This document shows positions 7,471 to 15,486 of a stretch of 64,000 bases of DNA, in pieces. The stretch is from positions 62,001 through 126,000 of the forward strand of contig NZ_CP073078.1 of the NCBI RefSeq assembly GCF_018135625.1. Direction: 5' to 3'. The position numbers and the translations under genes are program-made. A model generated the notes under the pieces. It was not told the origin of the DNA. It saw only the letters and a program-made list of their open reading frames with translations, and did no database searches. The DNA is from Phenylobacterium montanum. GTDB lineage: Bacteria > Pseudomonadota > Alphaproteobacteria > Caulobacterales > Caulobacteraceae. Position 1 is the stretch's first letter; the number at the start of each line of letters is the position of its first letter.

Positions 7471-9555
7471 TCAGCCGGCCAGACGCCGCCGCCACACCTG
7501 ATCTTCGCCCAGCGCAAAGCCGTTGTCGCGATAGATGTTGCGCACCGGGCCGTTGCGCGGGGTCTCGATGATCCGGCCGCTGGCCTCGGCCTGGTCCTGG
7601 GCCAGGTCGGACAGCACCGCCTGCAGGAAGGTGTGCTCGACCCCCATGCCCAGCACCCGGCAGCTCATGGCCAGGCCCAGAATCTCGCCGCCGGCGACCA
7701 CCGCAGCGCCCACCAGGCCATGGTCGCCGAAGCGATCGGCGACATGCAGGGTGAAGACGCGCCCGGCGGGGCCGGCGATGAGGGTCGCGAGGTCACCCGC
7801 CTTGGGCTTGATCCCGGTGGTGTTGAACTGAGTGGTGCGCTGGAACAGCTCTTCGACCCGCTCCAGCGGGTCGCCGGGGGCGAGGCGGGCGACGCGCGTC
7901 CTGATGTCCAGTGAGGCCAGGAAGGCGGCTTCGTCGGCGACGGCGGTCCGGTGCTGCTGGCGGCTGAGCTGGGCCTTGGTGGCCTCCGTGCGAGCGGCGG
8001 ATTCCTCGGTGATCCGCGGCGGCGTCAGGCGTGGGTCGGTCAGCAGGCGCCGCCGCAGGCTGAACAGCTCCTCACCCCAGACCTCGACCTCGGGCAGTTG
8101 CTGGCGGACGCGCTCGCGCTCGACGGGGTTGTCGTCGATGAACAGGAAGGCGCTGTCGGCGAATCCCAGTTCGGCGGCGATGGAGCGGATGTTGCTCGCC
8201 TTGTCCTCCCAGTTGACCCGCCAGGTGACGAAGTCGTCGGGGGTCAAGAGACGTTCGGCCGGATAGTGGTCCTCGTAGCGCCACAACTCGCGCACCGTAG
8301 CCTCGTCGTTCTTGCTGACGCAGGCCAGGAGGATGCCGCGCCGTTTCAGATCCTTCAGCGCCTCGTGCAGGCCGAAGAAGAGGCCGATGTAGGAGAACGG
8401 CCCGCTGACTTCGGGTGACCAGGCGAAGGGCGCGCCGGTCTCGGCCAGGACCCCGGGCCAGAGGGTATTGTCCAGATCGACGATCACGCACTTGATGCGC
8501 GAGACGCCGAGCACGCTGACCAGGGCGTCGACATGAGCCGCCGCCATCACCCGCTCACGCACGTAAGGGTCGCCGCCGACCAGCTGGGCCAGGGGCGCTG
8601 TATCGGGGAAGATCTGGTGGGTCGCCGCCTTTTCACTGTCCGGCCGTTGCAACATCCAGCCGGGCGATCCGAAATGGGTGTAGCCGACCTGGGCGTCGTC
8701 CAGCAGGCGTTCGGCCCCGGCGCCCGCCAGATGGCCGGCCACATCGACCACATGCACGTCCGGATAGGCTTCGGCGAGGCTGGCCAGGGCCACATTGGCC
8801 AGACGAAAGCGATTTCGATGCCCGTACTGTCCGTGGTCGGCCAGGCCCAGCGGCTGCACCGTGGGCTCGGGCAGGTTGTCGATCAGGATCGGCGCGGCGG
8901 TGTGCTGGCGCAGGCCCTCGATAATCAGCCGGGCCTGGGCGATGAACAGGGAGAAGGGCGGGGTCTGGTCGTCGGCGATCGGGTCGGTGAGGGTATGCCG
9001 GGCGCGCAAGGCGCCGACCAGGATGGCGTCGTGCTTGCGCTCGGCGGCCAGGCGCAGGTCGTCGGGAAAGGTCGCGGCGATGCGCAGGTCCAGGCCTCGC
9101 CCGGCCGCCTCGCGCCGCAGGAAATCGGACTCCATGTGGATGTCGCAATCGCCGAACAGCAGCACGTCCAGCCGCTGCCCTTCACCCGCAAGGTCATTCG
9201 CGCCCAGGGCCGCGCCGGCGGCCCAGTAGGGCTCCGGCCCTTCCTTGGCCTCGCGGCGGAAGCGCTCCAGCATCGCCTCGGGATCGCGGCCGTGATAGGC
9301 GCCGAGCTCGGCGGCGACCGTGGCCAGTTCCTCTTCCGGTGTCTTGTCGGTGAGGATGCCGCGCTCGGTCAGGGCGGCGAAGGCCCCGCCGCCCGCCTGC
9401 TCTGGCGGCAGCTCGCGCGGCTCGGCGAAGAAGGCGATCATCCCCGCCAGGTCCTGGTCCACTACCAGCCGCAGATGGCTGACGGCGTGGATCACCAGGA
9501 CCCGTTCGTCGCCCAGGGGCAGGAGGTGGATGAAGCGGGACAGGCGAAGGATCAT
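7471..9555 (-). CDS. FkbH-like HAD-IIIC family protein with N-terminal peptide-recognition-like region and C-terminal GNAT domain
   Basis: A 694-residue multidomain protein. Residues 1-90 form a small domain whose pattern (SRFIHLLPLGDERVLVIHAV, then ELPPEQ and FAALTERGIL) looks like PqqD-type or SPASM-protein N-terminal recognition domains. Residues about 130-330 are SGNH-like, starting VLLFGDCDIH. The HAD-IIIC core follows with VIVDLDNTLWPG (D360, D362) and FIDDNPVER (about 473-481). About 570-694 are GNAT-like, ending near ETPRNGPVRNIYRDNGF. FkbH-type proteins elsewhere make glyceryl-ACP units from 1,3-bisphosphoglycerate. No acyl carrier, polyketide or peptide-maturation genes are visible here, so the role is unknown. 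It starts 6 bases after the EVE gene. Confidence 0.8.
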   Translation of the reverse strand: MILRLSRFIHLLPLGDERVLVIHAVSHLRLVVDQDLAGMIAFFAEPRELPPEQAGGGAFAALTERGILTDKTPEEELATVAAELGAYHGRDPEAMLERFRREAKEGPEPYWAAGAALGANDLAGEGQRLDVLLFGDCDIHMESDFLRREAAGRGLDLRIAATFPDDLRLAAERKHDAILVGALRARHTLTDPIADDQTPPFSLFIAQARLIIEGLRQHTAAPILIDNLPEPTVQPLGLADHGQYGHRNRFRLANVALASLAEAYPDVHVVDVAGHLAGAGAERLLDDAQVGYTHFGSPGWMLQRPDSEKAATHQIFPDTAPLAQLVGGDPYVRERVMAAAHVDALVSVLGVSRIKCVIVDLDNTLWPGVLAETGAPFAWSPEVSGPFSYIGLFFGLHEALKDLKRRGILLACVSKNDEATVRELWRYEDHYPAERLLTPDDFVTWRVNWEDKASNIRSIAAELGFADSAFLFIDDNPVERERVRQQLPEVEVWGEELFSLRRRLLTDPRLTPPRITEESAARTEATKAQLSRQQHRTAVADEAAFLASLDIRTRVARLAPGDPLERVEELFQRTTQFNTTGIKPKAGDLATLIAGPAGRVFTLHVADRFGDHGLVGAAVVAGGEILGLAMSCRVLGMGVEHTFLQAVLSDLAQDQAEASGRIIETPRNGPVRNIYRDNGFALGEDQVWRRRLAG

Positions 9556-9561
9556 GGGGCC

Positions 9562-9984
9562 TCAGGCTTCGCCGGCCAGGGCCAGGATCGTCTTCCACTC
9601 TTCGTTGCTGATCGGCGCCACCGACAGGCGGGACTGGCGCAGCATGATCATCCCTGAAAGGGCTGGGCTCGCCTTCATCGCCGCCAGGGTCACGGGCGCC
9701 TTCAGGGGGCGGCCATAGCTGACCTCGACCGCGACGAATCGGCCGCTGGCGTCGGACGGGTCGGGATAGGCCTCGCGCTCGACCTTGGCCACGCCCACCA
9801 CCGACCGCTCTTCGCCGGAGTGGTAGAACAGGGCCAGGTCGCCGACCTTCATGGCTTTCAGGAAATTAGCCGCCTGGGCGTTGCGCACCCCGTCCCAGAC
9901 CGTGCGCCCGTCGCGCTGCAGGTCGGCGAAGGCGTAGGTCTCGGGTTCGGACTTCACCAGCCAGTGGGAGGGGGCGTCGGCCAT
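9562..9984 (-). CDS. EVE domain-containing protein
   Basis: A 140-residue single-domain EVE protein of the THYN1 type within the PUA-like fold, a group thought to bind modified bases in DNA or RNA. Typical segments are HWLVKSEPETYAF at the start, WDGVRNAQAANFLKAMKVGD, LALFYHSGEERSVVGVAKV, and a C-terminal LRQSRLSVAPIS. The fold is complete and no key segment is missing. It is the first gene of a minus-strand cluster, followed after 6 bases by the FkbH-like gene, and so is probably co-transcribed with it. It is not beside a restriction gene. Confidence 0.9.
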   Translation of the reverse strand: MADAPSHWLVKSEPETYAFADLQRDGRTVWDGVRNAQAANFLKAMKVGDLALFYHSGEERSVVGVAKVEREAYPDPSDASGRFVAVEVSYGRPLKAPVTLAAMKASPALSGMIMLRQSRLSVAPISNEEWKTILALAGEA

Positions 9985-10054
9985 CTCTATGCTCTTTTGG
10001 ATTCCGGATCGGCGCGCCGATTAAAGGCTACGCCCGGCGCCGCGCCAAGCCTCC

Positions 10055-10516
10055 TCACGGTCGCGGCAGGGCGCTGGTCAAAAGCCCGTCGTCCTTGACC
10101 GTGCGCATGGTCATGGTGGTGGTGAAGCGCTGCACGCCGGGCAGCCGCCAAAGTTCCTGGCGCAGCAGGTGGTCCAGGTCGGCCATGGAGGCAGTGGTGA
10201 CCTTCAGGAGGTAGTCGGCCTCGCCGATGGTGGCGTGGCAGGCCAGGATGGCGCGGTGGCGAGCCACCGCCTGCTCGAACTCGGCATGGCGGTCGAAGGC
10301 GACGGTGACGCTGACGAAGGCCGCGACTTCCAGGCCCAGGACGGCCGGGTCGAGCAGGGTGCGATAGCCCTTGATCGCGCCGGCCTGCTCCAGCGCTTGG
10401 ACCCGCTTCCAGCATGGCGATTTGGAAAGGCCCACGGCCTGGCCCAGTTGCGCGAAGGAGAGCCGGGCGTCGGCTTCCAGCGCGGTCAGTACGGCGATGT
10501 CCGTCTTGGAAAGCAC
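10055..10516 (-). CDS. Lrp/AsnC family transcriptional regulator
   Basis: A 153-residue regulator with an N-terminal AsnC helix-turn-helix (SKTDIAVLTALEADARLSFA, then VGLSKSPCWKRVQALEQAG) and a C-terminal Lrp/AsnC ligand-binding domain (GYRTLLDPAVLGL, IGEADYLLKVT, LPGVQRFTTTMTMRTVK). The frame stays open to a GTG at 10588. I prefer the GTG at 10516 because the product then has usual Lrp length and leaves a 134-base divergent promoter region. It is divergent from a tryptophan-dioxygenase-family gene. Lrp-type KynR proteins control kynurenine-pathway genes in other Proteobacteria, so it probably regulates its neighbour. Confidence 0.88.
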   Translation of the reverse strand: MLSKTDIAVLTALEADARLSFAQLGQAVGLSKSPCWKRVQALEQAGAIKGYRTLLDPAVLGLEVAAFVSVTVAFDRHAEFEQAVARHRAILACHATIGEADYLLKVTTASMADLDHLLRQELWRLPGVQRFTTTMTMRTVKDDGLLTSALPRP

Positions 10517-10650
10517 TTCCGTTTCCAGAATTGGCTCATGAAGCGACAATCGTTTCTCATAAGCCGTCGACAAGGTCTGATCCAGCACAATGTTCCCAGG
10601 GCCTCGTGCTACGTTTTTGTGCAGTGTTCGCCCTGCAGGAGGAAAACCAG

Positions 10651-11409
10651 GTGGATCGTTCGGCCTATTACGCCATGCTCTCGGCGCCCGAGACCCTGGA
10701 CTACGAGCGCTACCTGTCGACCTCGAAACTGCTGAGCTGCCAGAAGCCCTTCGAGGCGCTGTGCAACGCCGACGAGTTGCAGTTTCAGATCGTGCATCAG
10801 GTCGAAGAGCTGTGGATGAAGCTGATCGCCTTCACCCTGCTGGACATCGACGAATACCTGCGCGCCGGCAATGCGCACCGGGTGGTCACCCTGTTCGGCC
10901 GTTGCAATCGGCTGATGAAGATGATGACCGAGCAGCTCGATCTCCTGGAGACCATGTCGCCCAAGGAATATCAGCAGATCCGCCTGCAACTCGGCAACGG
11001 CAGCGGCCAGGAATCGCCGGGTTTCCGCGTGCTGCTGCACATGCCGGCTGAGCTCTGGGACAGTTTCGAAGCCCGCTACCTGCAGAACGGCCGCACGGTT
11101 CGCGACATCTACGACCACGGCTATGCGCACGACGACGCCTATGTGGTGGCCGAGGCCATGATCGCCTTCGACGAACTCTTTCAACTGTTCCGCTCGCGCC
11201 ACATCATGCTGATCTTCCGTTCGATCGGGGCCGGTTCGAAATCCTTGAAGGGGCGGCCGATCGAGTTGCTGCAGGCCGGTCTTCGGCATCGGTTCTTCCC
11301 GCCCTTGTGGGATGTGCGCGCCGAGATGACCGACGCCTGGGGCGCGACCTACGGCGAAGTGCGCGATAGCCTTTGTGAAGCTGCAACCAATGAGCTGTCG
11401 CAAGGTTGA
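10651..11409 (+). CDS. Tryptophan 2,3-dioxygenase family protein, divergent substrate loop
   Basis: A 252-residue haem-protein homologue in the TDO/IDO superfamily. Conserved features are LQFQIVHQVEELWMKL with the distal His at 49, QESPGFR with the substrate-carboxylate Arg at about 126, RSRHIMLIFRSIG with the likely haem-axial His at 184, and FFPPLWDVRAEM. The usual GTGG(S/T)SG loop after the axial helix, which contacts the substrate ammonium and carboxylate in classical TDO, is replaced by SKSLKGRP. It may therefore act on another indole or tyrosine-like substrate. The GTG start is supported by AGGAGG at proper spacing. No kynB or kynU gene is adjacent. Confidence 0.82.
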   Translation: MDRSAYYAMLSAPETLDYERYLSTSKLLSCQKPFEALCNADELQFQIVHQVEELWMKLIAFTLLDIDEYLRAGNAHRVVTLFGRCNRLMKMMTEQLDLLETMSPKEYQQIRLQLGNGSGQESPGFRVLLHMPAELWDSFEARYLQNGRTVRDIYDHGYAHDDAYVVAEAMIAFDELFQLFRSRHIMLIFRSIGAGSKSLKGRPIELLQAGLRHRFFPPLWDVRAEMTDAWGATYGEVRDSLCEAATNELSQG

Positions 11410-11915
11410 GGCTTTGAGGCGGCGCTTGGCGGCCGCTGCTTTGCTGTTTCGGCTCTAGAAGGTCTTTTCACCCAGGACGCTCGGCGCAGCCTGTCCAGCG
11501 AATCGGCGTCGAACTTCTGTGCTGCGGCTCGCCTTCGTCGAAAGCGTCGGTAGAAGTTGACGCCAATATGGCGATCGACCGGAAAAAGCGTCGTCCTACC
11601 GTGGCCAAAACCTCAAGCGATCCTGCCTCAGCGCCGCTCTGTTCCAGAGCGGGTGCGAAGAAGCGGCGATACGCTGAATTTCCCAGGCAAACCAATCGCC
11701 TCGCTGCCTTGGCAACATCGGCGGGACGTCGATGTCGCTTGAATTACAGCGGCGCTGTCGCTTTGCTTATGGTTTATTACTGAGAGGTAATGGCGAAATT
11801 ACGCCATCTGACTGTTGAACTGTTTGCAAGACTCGCGAACCTGGCTTATGGACCCTCATTCCAATGCGGTTGCGACCACACCGCCAAGTCAGCGGAAACA
11901 CCGGAGAGAAGCCCA
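11410..11915. other. Gene-free stretch upstream of mucR
   Basis: About 500 bases without a convincing gene. Short open frames here have no ribosome binding sites, family resemblance or coding-like base pattern. The distal part looks featureless. The proximal part (about 11755-11830) is clearly more AT-rich than its surroundings and carries two inverted repeats, listed separately. Confidence 0.6.
11776..11807. promoter_or_regulatory. Overlapping inverted repeats upstream of mucR (candidate operator)
   Basis: ATTAC-6-GTAAT (11776-11791) overlaps ATGGCG-6-CGCCAT (11790-11807). Both are perfect inverted repeats with 6-base spacers, in a short AT-rich patch about 110-140 bases before the mucR start. 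MucR/Ros proteins commonly regulate their own genes through AT-rich targets, so self-control is plausible. Binding itself is inferred. Confidence 0.45.
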
Positions 11916-12392
11916 ATGGCCGAAAACAGCCTTCTGATTGAGATGACTGCGGAGATCGTCGCCGCTTTCGTCGGGAACAACAGCGTTCCCGCCAGCGAGA
12001 TCCCCAGCCTGATCTCTCAAACCTATGCCGCGCTCAGCGGCGCCGAAGCGCCTCCGGTGGTCGAGCCCGAAGTCAAGACTCCCGCCGTTCCGATCAAGCG
12101 TTCGATCCAGCCGGACTACATCGTCTGCTTGGAAGACGGCCGCAAGTTCAAGTCGCTGAAGCGTCACCTGCGCACGAAATACAACCTGTCGCCGGAAGAC
12201 TACCGCGCCAAGTGGGGCCTGCCCAAGGACTACCCGATGGTTGCGCCGAACTACGCCGCCGCCCGCTCCAACCTCGCCAAGCAGATGGGTCTGGGCCAGG
12301 GCGGCCGTGGCAGCGCGCCCGCGCCGGCCGCCAAGGCCAAGGCTGCGCCGAAGGCCGCCGCCGCCACCCGCGGCCGCAAGAAGGCCGGCTGA
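11916..12392 (+). CDS. mucR: MucR/Ros family transcriptional regulator
   Basis: A 158-residue DNA-binding regulator. In Caulobacter relatives MucR proteins act in cell-cycle gene control, and in rhizobia and Brucella they act as H-NS-like silencers. The N-terminal region (about 1-45) is the oligomerisation-type segment. The DNA-binding region is [20 protein letters not shown] (71-90) followed by [19 protein letters not shown]. The tail after about 130 is Ala/Lys/Pro-rich. Of the four Ros zinc ligands only C71 and H84 are clear: position 74 is Asp, and the last His position is Lys/Tyr. The ATG at 11916 has a GGAGAGAAG ribosome binding site. A strong terminator follows. Confidence 0.93.
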   Translation: MAENSLLIEMTAEIVAAFVGNNSVPASEIPSLISQTYAALSGAEAPPVVEPEVKTPAVPIKRSIQPDYIVCLEDGRKFKSLKRHLRTKYNLSPEDYRAKWGLPKDYPMVAPNYAAARSNLAKQMGLGQGGRGSAPAPAAKAKAAPKAAAATRGRKKAG

Positions 12393-12420
12393 TCTCTTCA
12401 ACCGAGGTCTGCAACCGCAG

Positions 12421-12459
12421 CGCCCGGCCGGATCGATCCGGCCGGGCGTCTTGTTTTCA
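12421..12459 (+). terminator. Intrinsic terminator of mucR
   Basis: A perfect 28-base palindrome (12421-12448, beginning CGCCCGGCCGGATC) is followed by TCTTGTTTTC. The stem is very GC-rich and the T-rich tail is in the + direction, fitting rho-independent termination just after mucR. Confidence 0.85.
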
Positions 12460-12470
12460 GGCGGCGCTTA

Positions 12471-13367
12471 TCAGCCGACCCCGAGGATCCAGCCTTCCTC
12501 GGTCTCGATTACCTGGCGCCGGGCCTCCTCGACCGCCGCGCTCGGGCCGAAGGCGGCGCCCAGCTTGCCGGCCTCGTCCAGCCGGGCGAAGTGTTCGGCC
12601 GTCGCGCGCACCTGGGCCTGGTCCTTGACCTCACCCGGGGCGGGGACCGCCTTGACCAGGGATGGATAGACCTCTGCGGCCACCACCGCCGTTCCGCTCA
12701 GATCCGCCTCGCTGATTGCGCCAAAGCCGGTCTCGAAGGGCCAGACCTTCAGCGCCTCGCCGCGCGCGAGTTTCAGCCGCCGCAGCATCGGCAGGCCCAG
12801 GATCGCCTGGCCGCCGACCGAGCCGTTGTAATAGAGCTTCCAGATCGAGTGCGCCCTGGCGGCGGTGTCGCAGAAACGCATCTCGGGCAGGTCGTCCGGC
12901 CCATGCTCGCGGGTGCGCTTGGGCTGCAGGGTGGTCAGGGCGTCCTTGGGCGGGCAACCCCAGAAGGGGAAGGGGCCGCCGGTTAGGCGCCGGTTGATCT
13001 CGGAGGCCACGCCGAAGCGGTTGTTGGTGTTGTCGGCCTTGTCCTTGACCATCTTGTCCAGCTGGTTCCAGACCGCCAGCCAGGGTGCGTCACCCGGCAG
13101 CTTGAGCGCCGCACTGAAGCCGCGCGGGAAGCCCAAGGGGAAGTCGAAGCCCAGCAGGGCCCGCTCGTTACGCTTTTTCAGGTCGTCGAGGATCTCGCCG
13201 AGCTTGACCTCCGCGGCGGCGCGGGTGGCCGGATTGAACGCCTCGAACGCCAGGCGGAAGCGCACGTCGCGCTTCAAGACGCCGATCCAGACCGAGTCCG
13301 CGCCGGTGTTGGGCTTGGAGGCCGCGCTCCAGTCGACGATCACATAGGCGTTGAACAGCCGGGACAC
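12471..13367 (-). CDS. DUF429-like / RNase H-fold hypothetical protein (often labelled cobalamin biosynthesis CbiG-like)
   Basis: A 298-residue soluble protein. AYVIVDWSAASKPNTGADSVW at its start and ALLGFDFPLGFPRGF (about 95-108) give the two-strand acidic pattern of RNase H-like proteins in the DUF429 group. Some databases label alphaproteobacterial homologues as CbiG-like, but nothing in the sequence supports a cobalamin role and no cob genes are near. I chose the GTG at 13367 because AGGAG lies 8 bases upstream; the longer reading to 13487 has no such site. It converges on mucR across a terminator. Function unknown. Confidence 0.68.
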   Translation of the reverse strand: MSRLFNAYVIVDWSAASKPNTGADSVWIGVLKRDVRFRLAFEAFNPATRAAAEVKLGEILDDLKKRNERALLGFDFPLGFPRGFSAALKLPGDAPWLAVWNQLDKMVKDKADNTNNRFGVASEINRRLTGGPFPFWGCPPKDALTTLQPKRTREHGPDDLPEMRFCDTAARAHSIWKLYYNGSVGGQAILGLPMLRRLKLARGEALKVWPFETGFGAISEADLSGTAVVAAEVYPSLVKAVPAPGEVKDQAQVRATAEHFARLDEAGKLGAAFGPSAAVEEARRQVIETEEGWILGVG

Positions 13368-13559
13368 GCTGAAGGCTCCTCGCGAAACAAGCGTTCGGCT
13401 TGTAGCGCACCGCCGCGCCGTGGGGAACGAGGGGCGGTCGAAATCGCCGCCGCGATGTTTTCCCAAAAGCGCGTGCGCCGTCCGCACAAATAAGGTAGCG
13501 GTACCATTTGCGCGCGAAGAGCGACGGTCGCCAGTACGGGCGCGCGCCAGGGGAGCGTT

Positions 13560-15485
13560 ATGAAAGCGTTCAAGTCGAGCCTATGGGCGGCTGCATCGGC
13601 GGTCGTGCTGACCTTGGCGGGCGGGCCGGCGAGGGCGGCCGAGGCGCCGCCAGCGGGCCACTACAAGAACTTTCGCGCAGCCATCTATATCGCGGTCAGC
13701 ACCACCCACACACTGGCCGACCCGGCTCGGCGCGAGCGCGAGTTCCAGCGCGCCTTCGGCCAGGTCAGGTTCGACAAGGTCTATCTCGAAGTCTATCGCG
13801 ACCACGACTTCGCCAGCCCGGCCGAGATCGAGGCGGTGAAGGCCTTCTTCAAGTCCAAGGGCGTGGCGGTCTCCGGCGGGATCACCCTGGCGGCCGGCGG
13901 CCATGGCGGACAGTTCGGCACCTTCGACTATGAAAACCCTGCCGACCGCGCCGAGTGCGAGAAGGCCGCGCGCCTGGCCGCCGCCCATTTCGACGAGGTG
14001 ATACTCGACGATTTCTTCTTCTACGCCTCCAAGAGCCCGGCCGACATCGCCGCCAAGGGCGCCCGCAGCTGGACGCAATATCGGCTCGACACCATGCGCG
14101 AGGTCTCCCGGGATCTGGTGCTGGGCCCGGCCAAACAGGTCAATCCCAAGGTCCGGATGATCATCAAGTATCCGAACTGGTACGAGCACTTCCAGGGTCT
14201 GGGCTATGACCTGGAACAGCAGTCCCAGATGTTCGACGCCATCTATACCGGGACCGAGACCCGCGACCCCGACGCCACCGACCAGCTCTTGCAGCAGTAC
14301 GAGAGCTACGAGGCCTATCGCTACTACAGCAACATCCGCCCCGGCGCCGACCTGGGCGGCTGGGTCGACACCTTCAGCACCCGCTATGTCGACCGCTACG
14401 CGGAACAGCTCTGGGACACCCTGCTGGCCAAGGCGCCCGAGATCACCCTGTTCAACTGGACGCCTATGTCGGAGCCGAGGCCCGTGCAGCCTGGCGAGCG
14501 GCCGTGGAAGGGCCAGGCGACCAGCTTCGATTGGGCGGCGATGGCGGCCAGCTATCGCGGCGTGGGCGCAAACGATCCCGGGCCAGGCTGGGGCCGTGTC
14601 GCCGGCTATTCCCTGGAGCAGATCGACAAGGTGCTGGGCGGTCTCGGCCGGCCGGTCGGCATTCCGCTCTACAAGCCCTACCAGTCCAGCGGCGACGACT
14701 TCCTGCCCAACTATCTGGGCAACCTCGGCCTGCCGATCGAGCAGACCCCGCGCTTTCCCATGGACGGCGACATGCTGATCCTGACCGAGGCGGCCAAGGC
14801 CGACCCGGACATCGTGGCGAAGATCAAGGCGCGGCTGATGGCCGGCCATGACGTGACCATCACCTCGGGCCTGCTGCACGCCTTGAAGGGGCGGGGGATC
14901 GACGACATCGTCGAGTTGGAGGACACCGGCCGCGTCGTTTCGGCCAATACCTTCCTGGACGGCTACGGCGCCGGCGACGGCCGGCCGCTGAACGAGCCGG
15001 GCGTGGCGACGCCACAGATTCTGCTGCCTGAAATCGGCTTCTATACCAACGACTCCTGGTCGCTGGTGCGGGCGGTCGCAGGCGCCAAGGGTTATCCGAT
15101 CCTGTTGATGAACCGCTACGGGCGCGGGGTCCTCTATGTGCTGACCACGCCGGAAAACCCAGCCGACCTCTACAATCTGCCCGAACCGGTGCTCACCCGG
15201 ATCAAGGCCTTTCTGCAGCGCGACTTTGCGGTGAGGATCGCGGCGCCGGCGGACGTCGCTCTGTTCGCTTACGACAACGACGCTCTGGTAGCGGAGTCCT
15301 ACCGCCCGACGGTCTCGACGGTGCAGGTGTCGGTCAAAGGTGCGGCCAAGGCGCTGCGCAACCTCGCCACGGGCGAGAGCGTCCGCGCCGGCCCATCGGA
15401 AAAACTGCCCGACGAGGCGGCGCGAACGACCTTCGAGATCACTCTGCCGCCGCACTCCTATGCGGCGTTCAAGGTGGAGCGATAG
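13560..15485 (+). CDS. Secreted protein, putative TIM-barrel glycoside hydrolase
   Basis: A 641-residue protein with a clear Sec signal peptide (residues 1 to about 27, cleaved after ARA). The N-terminal 300 residues have barrel-like strand endings: FDKVYLEVYRD (71-81), HFDEVILDDFFFY (143-155) with acidic D150-D151, RMIIKYPNW (199-207), DAIYTGTETRD (226-236) with E233, and ITLFNWTPMSEP. These resemble clan-A-like glycoside hydrolases. The region about 400-560 looks like a Rossmann or glutamine-amidotransferase-like domain (GDMLILTEAAK, GHDVTITSGLL, GRGVLYVLTTP), and the last 80 residues a beta sandwich. I do not recognise a named family. The ribosome binding site AGGGGAG is good. Confidence 0.7.
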   Translation: MKAFKSSLWAAASAVVLTLAGGPARAAEAPPAGHYKNFRAAIYIAVSTTHTLADPARREREFQRAFGQVRFDKVYLEVYRDHDFASPAEIEAVKAFFKSKGVAVSGGITLAAGGHGGQFGTFDYENPADRAECEKAARLAAAHFDEVILDDFFFYASKSPADIAAKGARSWTQYRLDTMREVSRDLVLGPAKQVNPKVRMIIKYPNWYEHFQGLGYDLEQQSQMFDAIYTGTETRDPDATDQLLQQYESYEAYRYYSNIRPGADLGGWVDTFSTRYVDRYAEQLWDTLLAKAPEITLFNWTPMSEPRPVQPGERPWKGQATSFDWAAMAASYRGVGANDPGPGWGRVAGYSLEQIDKVLGGLGRPVGIPLYKPYQSSGDDFLPNYLGNLGLPIEQTPRFPMDGDMLILTEAAKADPDIVAKIKARLMAGHDVTITSGLLHALKGRGIDDIVELEDTGRVVSANTFLDGYGAGDGRPLNEPGVATPQILLPEIGFYTNDSWSLVRAVAGAKGYPILLMNRYGRGVLYVLTTPENPADLYNLPEPVLTRIKAFLQRDFAVRIAAPADVALFAYDNDALVAESYRPTVSTVQVSVKGAAKALRNLATGESVRAGPSEKLPDEAARTTFEITLPPHSYAAFKVER

Positions 15486-15486
15486 A

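Noticed and set aside
11468-11783. Short open frames in the gap before mucR
   Set aside because: No ribosome binding site, no family resemblance, and they overlap each other on both strands.
13581-15455. 624-codon minus-strand open frame opposite the secreted hydrolase-like gene
   Set aside because: No start context and no family resemblance. The plus frame has a signal peptide, a good ribosome binding site and ordered motifs.
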